The notes below the pieces were generated by a model. The model had not been told where the DNA came from. It did no database searches and was given only the letters and a program-made list of their open reading frames with translations. The translations under genes were made by a program, and so were the position numbers. DNA of 64,000 nt. It comes from Streptomyces sp. NBC_01591 (GTDB lineage Bacteria > Actinomycetota > Actinomycetes > Streptomycetales > Streptomycetaceae). Numbering within the stretch: position 1 is the first letter of the stretch; every line of letters begins with the position of its first letter. The DNA lies in NCBI RefSeq assembly GCF_035918155.1, contig NZ_CP109327.1, positions 3,162,001 through 3,226,000 of the forward strand, written 5' to 3'. This document shows positions 62,854 to 64,000 of this stretch, in pieces.

Positions 62854-63459
62854 CTACGCGCGGGCCGCCGCCTCGAACGCCCCGCGTGCCAGCCGGTGCA
62901 GCAGTGCCGCCGTGTCCGCGCGGTCCGGCTGCGCGCCGGGCCGGCCGAGGTGCGGGGTCGAGTTCAGCAGACCGAAGACGGCGTGGACGGCGGCGCGGGC
63001 CTCGTGCTCGGGCAGGTCCGGGTACATCTCGCGGACCACCTCCACCCACACCTCGACGTACTGCCGCTGGAGCTGGCGGACCCGCTTGCGGTCGGCGTCC
63101 CGGAGACGGTCCAGCTCGCGGTCGTGGAGGGTGATCAGGGGGCGGTCGTCGAGGGCGAAGTCGATGTGGCCCTCGATGAGCGCGTCGAGCAGGGCCTGCG
63201 GGGAGCTGTCCCCGCACGCCGCGTCCTCCGAGACGCGCAGCTGCCCGCCCGCCAGCAGCCGCTCGCTGATGCCGACCAGCAGCTCGGCGAGCATCGCGTC
63301 CTTGCCGGGGAAGTGGCGGTAGAGCCCGGGGCCACTGATGCCGACGGCGGCACCTATCTCGTCGACCCCGACACCGTGGAAGCCGCGCTCGGCAAAGAGG
63401 CGGGCGGCCTCCTTGAGGATCTGCTCGCGGCGGGTGGGGGCGTCCGTCCTCGTGGTCAT
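62854..63459 (-). CDS. TetR family transcriptional regulator
   Basis: 201 residues. N-terminal TetR HTH with RREQILKEAARLFAERGFHG and VDEIGAAVGISGPGLYRHFPGK; a helical ligand domain follows with LITLHDRELDRLRDADRKR and VHAVFGLLNSTPHLG. This sub-type often neighbours acyl-CoA carboxylase and dehydrogenase genes in actinobacteria and senses acyl-CoA. The palindrome at 58751, ahead of the acyl-CoA dehydrogenase gene, is a plausible site. No divergent metabolic gene is left next to it here. Confidence 0.9.
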   Translation of the reverse strand: MTTRTDAPTRREQILKEAARLFAERGFHGVGVDEIGAAVGISGPGLYRHFPGKDAMLAELLVGISERLLAGGQLRVSEDAACGDSSPQALLDALIEGHIDFALDDRPLITLHDRELDRLRDADRKRVRQLQRQYVEVWVEVVREMYPDLPEHEARAAVHAVFGLLNSTPHLGRPGAQPDRADTAALLHRLARGAFEAAARA

Positions 63460-63568
63460 GGATTCGATTCTAGACAGTCCGGTTAGCGAACGTTAACCAG
63501 AGCGCGGCCGTACCGCGCCGCCGAGGGGCGAGCAGCTCGGGCCGGGAACGAAGGAATCGACGAGGGAA

Positions 63569-63865
63569 TCAACCGTGATTCACTGCGAACAGGGCGCCCA
63601 TGACCAGCAGGATGCCGACCCCGAAGACGGCACCGATTCCAGGGTTCCTGCGCCGCACAACAGCCCGGACGAGCATTCCGGCAACCAGAACCCAGCCCGA
63701 CGCATAGACGATCCAGGCGGCTCTGCCCGACGAGTGGTCGTCTCCCGCCTTGAACAGCACCCACGCCACGAAAGCGAAGAGTGCCGGTGCGGCCCATAAG
63801 TTGCGCTCGACGACTTCCTGGCGTTCCGACAACGCACCCCTCCTCGAACCATCCCTGCCGCTCAC
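63569..63865 (-). CDS. Small three-helix membrane protein
   Basis: 98 residues from GTG 63865, which overlaps the TGA of the upstream DUF418 gene (GTGA); the frame could start further upstream, but coupling favours this start. Helices: LWAAPALFAFVAWVLF, AAWIVYASGWVLVAGMLV and IGAVFGVGILLVMGALFAV, with charged RRRNPG between the last two. No family recognised. Coupling to a DUF418 protein suggests a shared membrane role. Confidence 0.68.
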   Translation of the reverse strand: MSGRDGSRRGALSERQEVVERNLWAAPALFAFVAWVLFKAGDDHSSGRAAWIVYASGWVLVAGMLVRAVVRRRNPGIGAVFGVGILLVMGALFAVNHG

Positions 63866-64000
63866 CGGCCGTCCGCCGCCTTCCCGGGTCGCGTCCACAG
63901 TGTCACCGCCCGCAGCAGCCACTCCACCGGCCCGAGCCGGTACCGGCGCATCAGCCGCCCGCTCAGGGCGAGCTGGCCGGCGTACAGCACCAGCGCCCCG
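63862..64000 (-). CDS. DUF418 membrane protein, C-terminal end only
   Basis: The last ~45 codons are within the window: LVLYAGQLALSGRLMRRYRL then GPVEWLLRAVTLW and a basic end with the TGA at 63862. The motif RRYRLGPVEWLLRA is the C-terminal signature of DUF418 proteins (multi-helix membrane proteins of unknown function, about 400 residues). The rest lies beyond the right edge. Translationally coupled to the small membrane protein after it. Confidence 0.72.
   Translation of the reverse strand, partial: GALVLYAGQLALSGRLMRRYRLGPVEWLLRAVTLWTRPGKAADGR

Overview
The window is GC-rich throughout, with high third-position GC, frequent GTG starts, strong AAGGAG-type ribosome sites, ATGA/GTGA stop-start overlaps and typical actinobacterial gene families. 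It is most likely a chromosomal segment of Streptomyces or a very close relative. No integrase, transposase, phage gene or CRISPR array was recognised. Layout: 0-2.6 kb holds two coupled dynamin/YfjP-type GTPases (reverse), followed by a tRNA-Arg(TCT). 3.1-6.1 kb holds a collapsed two-component system, a secreted FG-GAP protein and the tail of a rhamnose-binding protein next to an intact rhamnose mutarotase. 6.1-15 kb holds membrane and secreted proteins, including a rare-looking fusion of a secreted alpha/beta hydrolase with an ABC ATPase, coupled to its permease. 15-22.4 kb is a myo-inositol catabolic locus (iolC, a class I aldolase, iolB, iolD, mmsA/iolA, with iolE divergent) around a shared promoter region with a palindrome. 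22.5-26.2 kb holds a secreted peptidoglycan-binding protein and a CsoR-boxed copper operon (copZ, copA). 26.2-30.4 kb holds a structured leader-like stretch, citrate synthase and RecD2. 30.8-35.2 kb is a three-gene sugar-type catabolic operon with a divergent LacI regulator and an AAGCGCTT operator. 35.4-44.3 kb is accessory DNA: a class II lanthipeptide synthetase (LanM), a 63-residue single-cysteine precursor, a LuxR-type LAL regulator with a TTA codon, then fragments of a SARP regulator, a LanKC-like kinase, an EamA exporter and a LysR regulator. 44.5-54 kb holds secreted hydrolases (Tat GH3 glycosidase, S37 peptidase, class A-like serine hydrolase), small secreted proteins and a fused heterodimer-like ABC exporter. 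54.2-57.9 kb holds a possible Cas8c-tail-like ORF, a truncated TPP enzyme, agmatinase with a divergent PucR regulator, and a decayed ORF tail. 58-64 kb holds a protease inhibitor, fatty-acid genes (acyl-CoA dehydrogenase, thioesterase II), a CDF transporter, a TetR regulator and small membrane proteins. Two themes stand out. First, there is a minimal, apparently self-contained class II lanthipeptide locus with an unusual core, under a regulator that probably depends on bldA. Second, there are many sharp deletion scars, at about 3.2-3.7, 5.7, 42.2, 43.5, 54.7 and 57.9 kb. Several fuse the ends of two genes exactly, which suggests that this lineage has been losing accessory genes from otherwise conserved chromosome.
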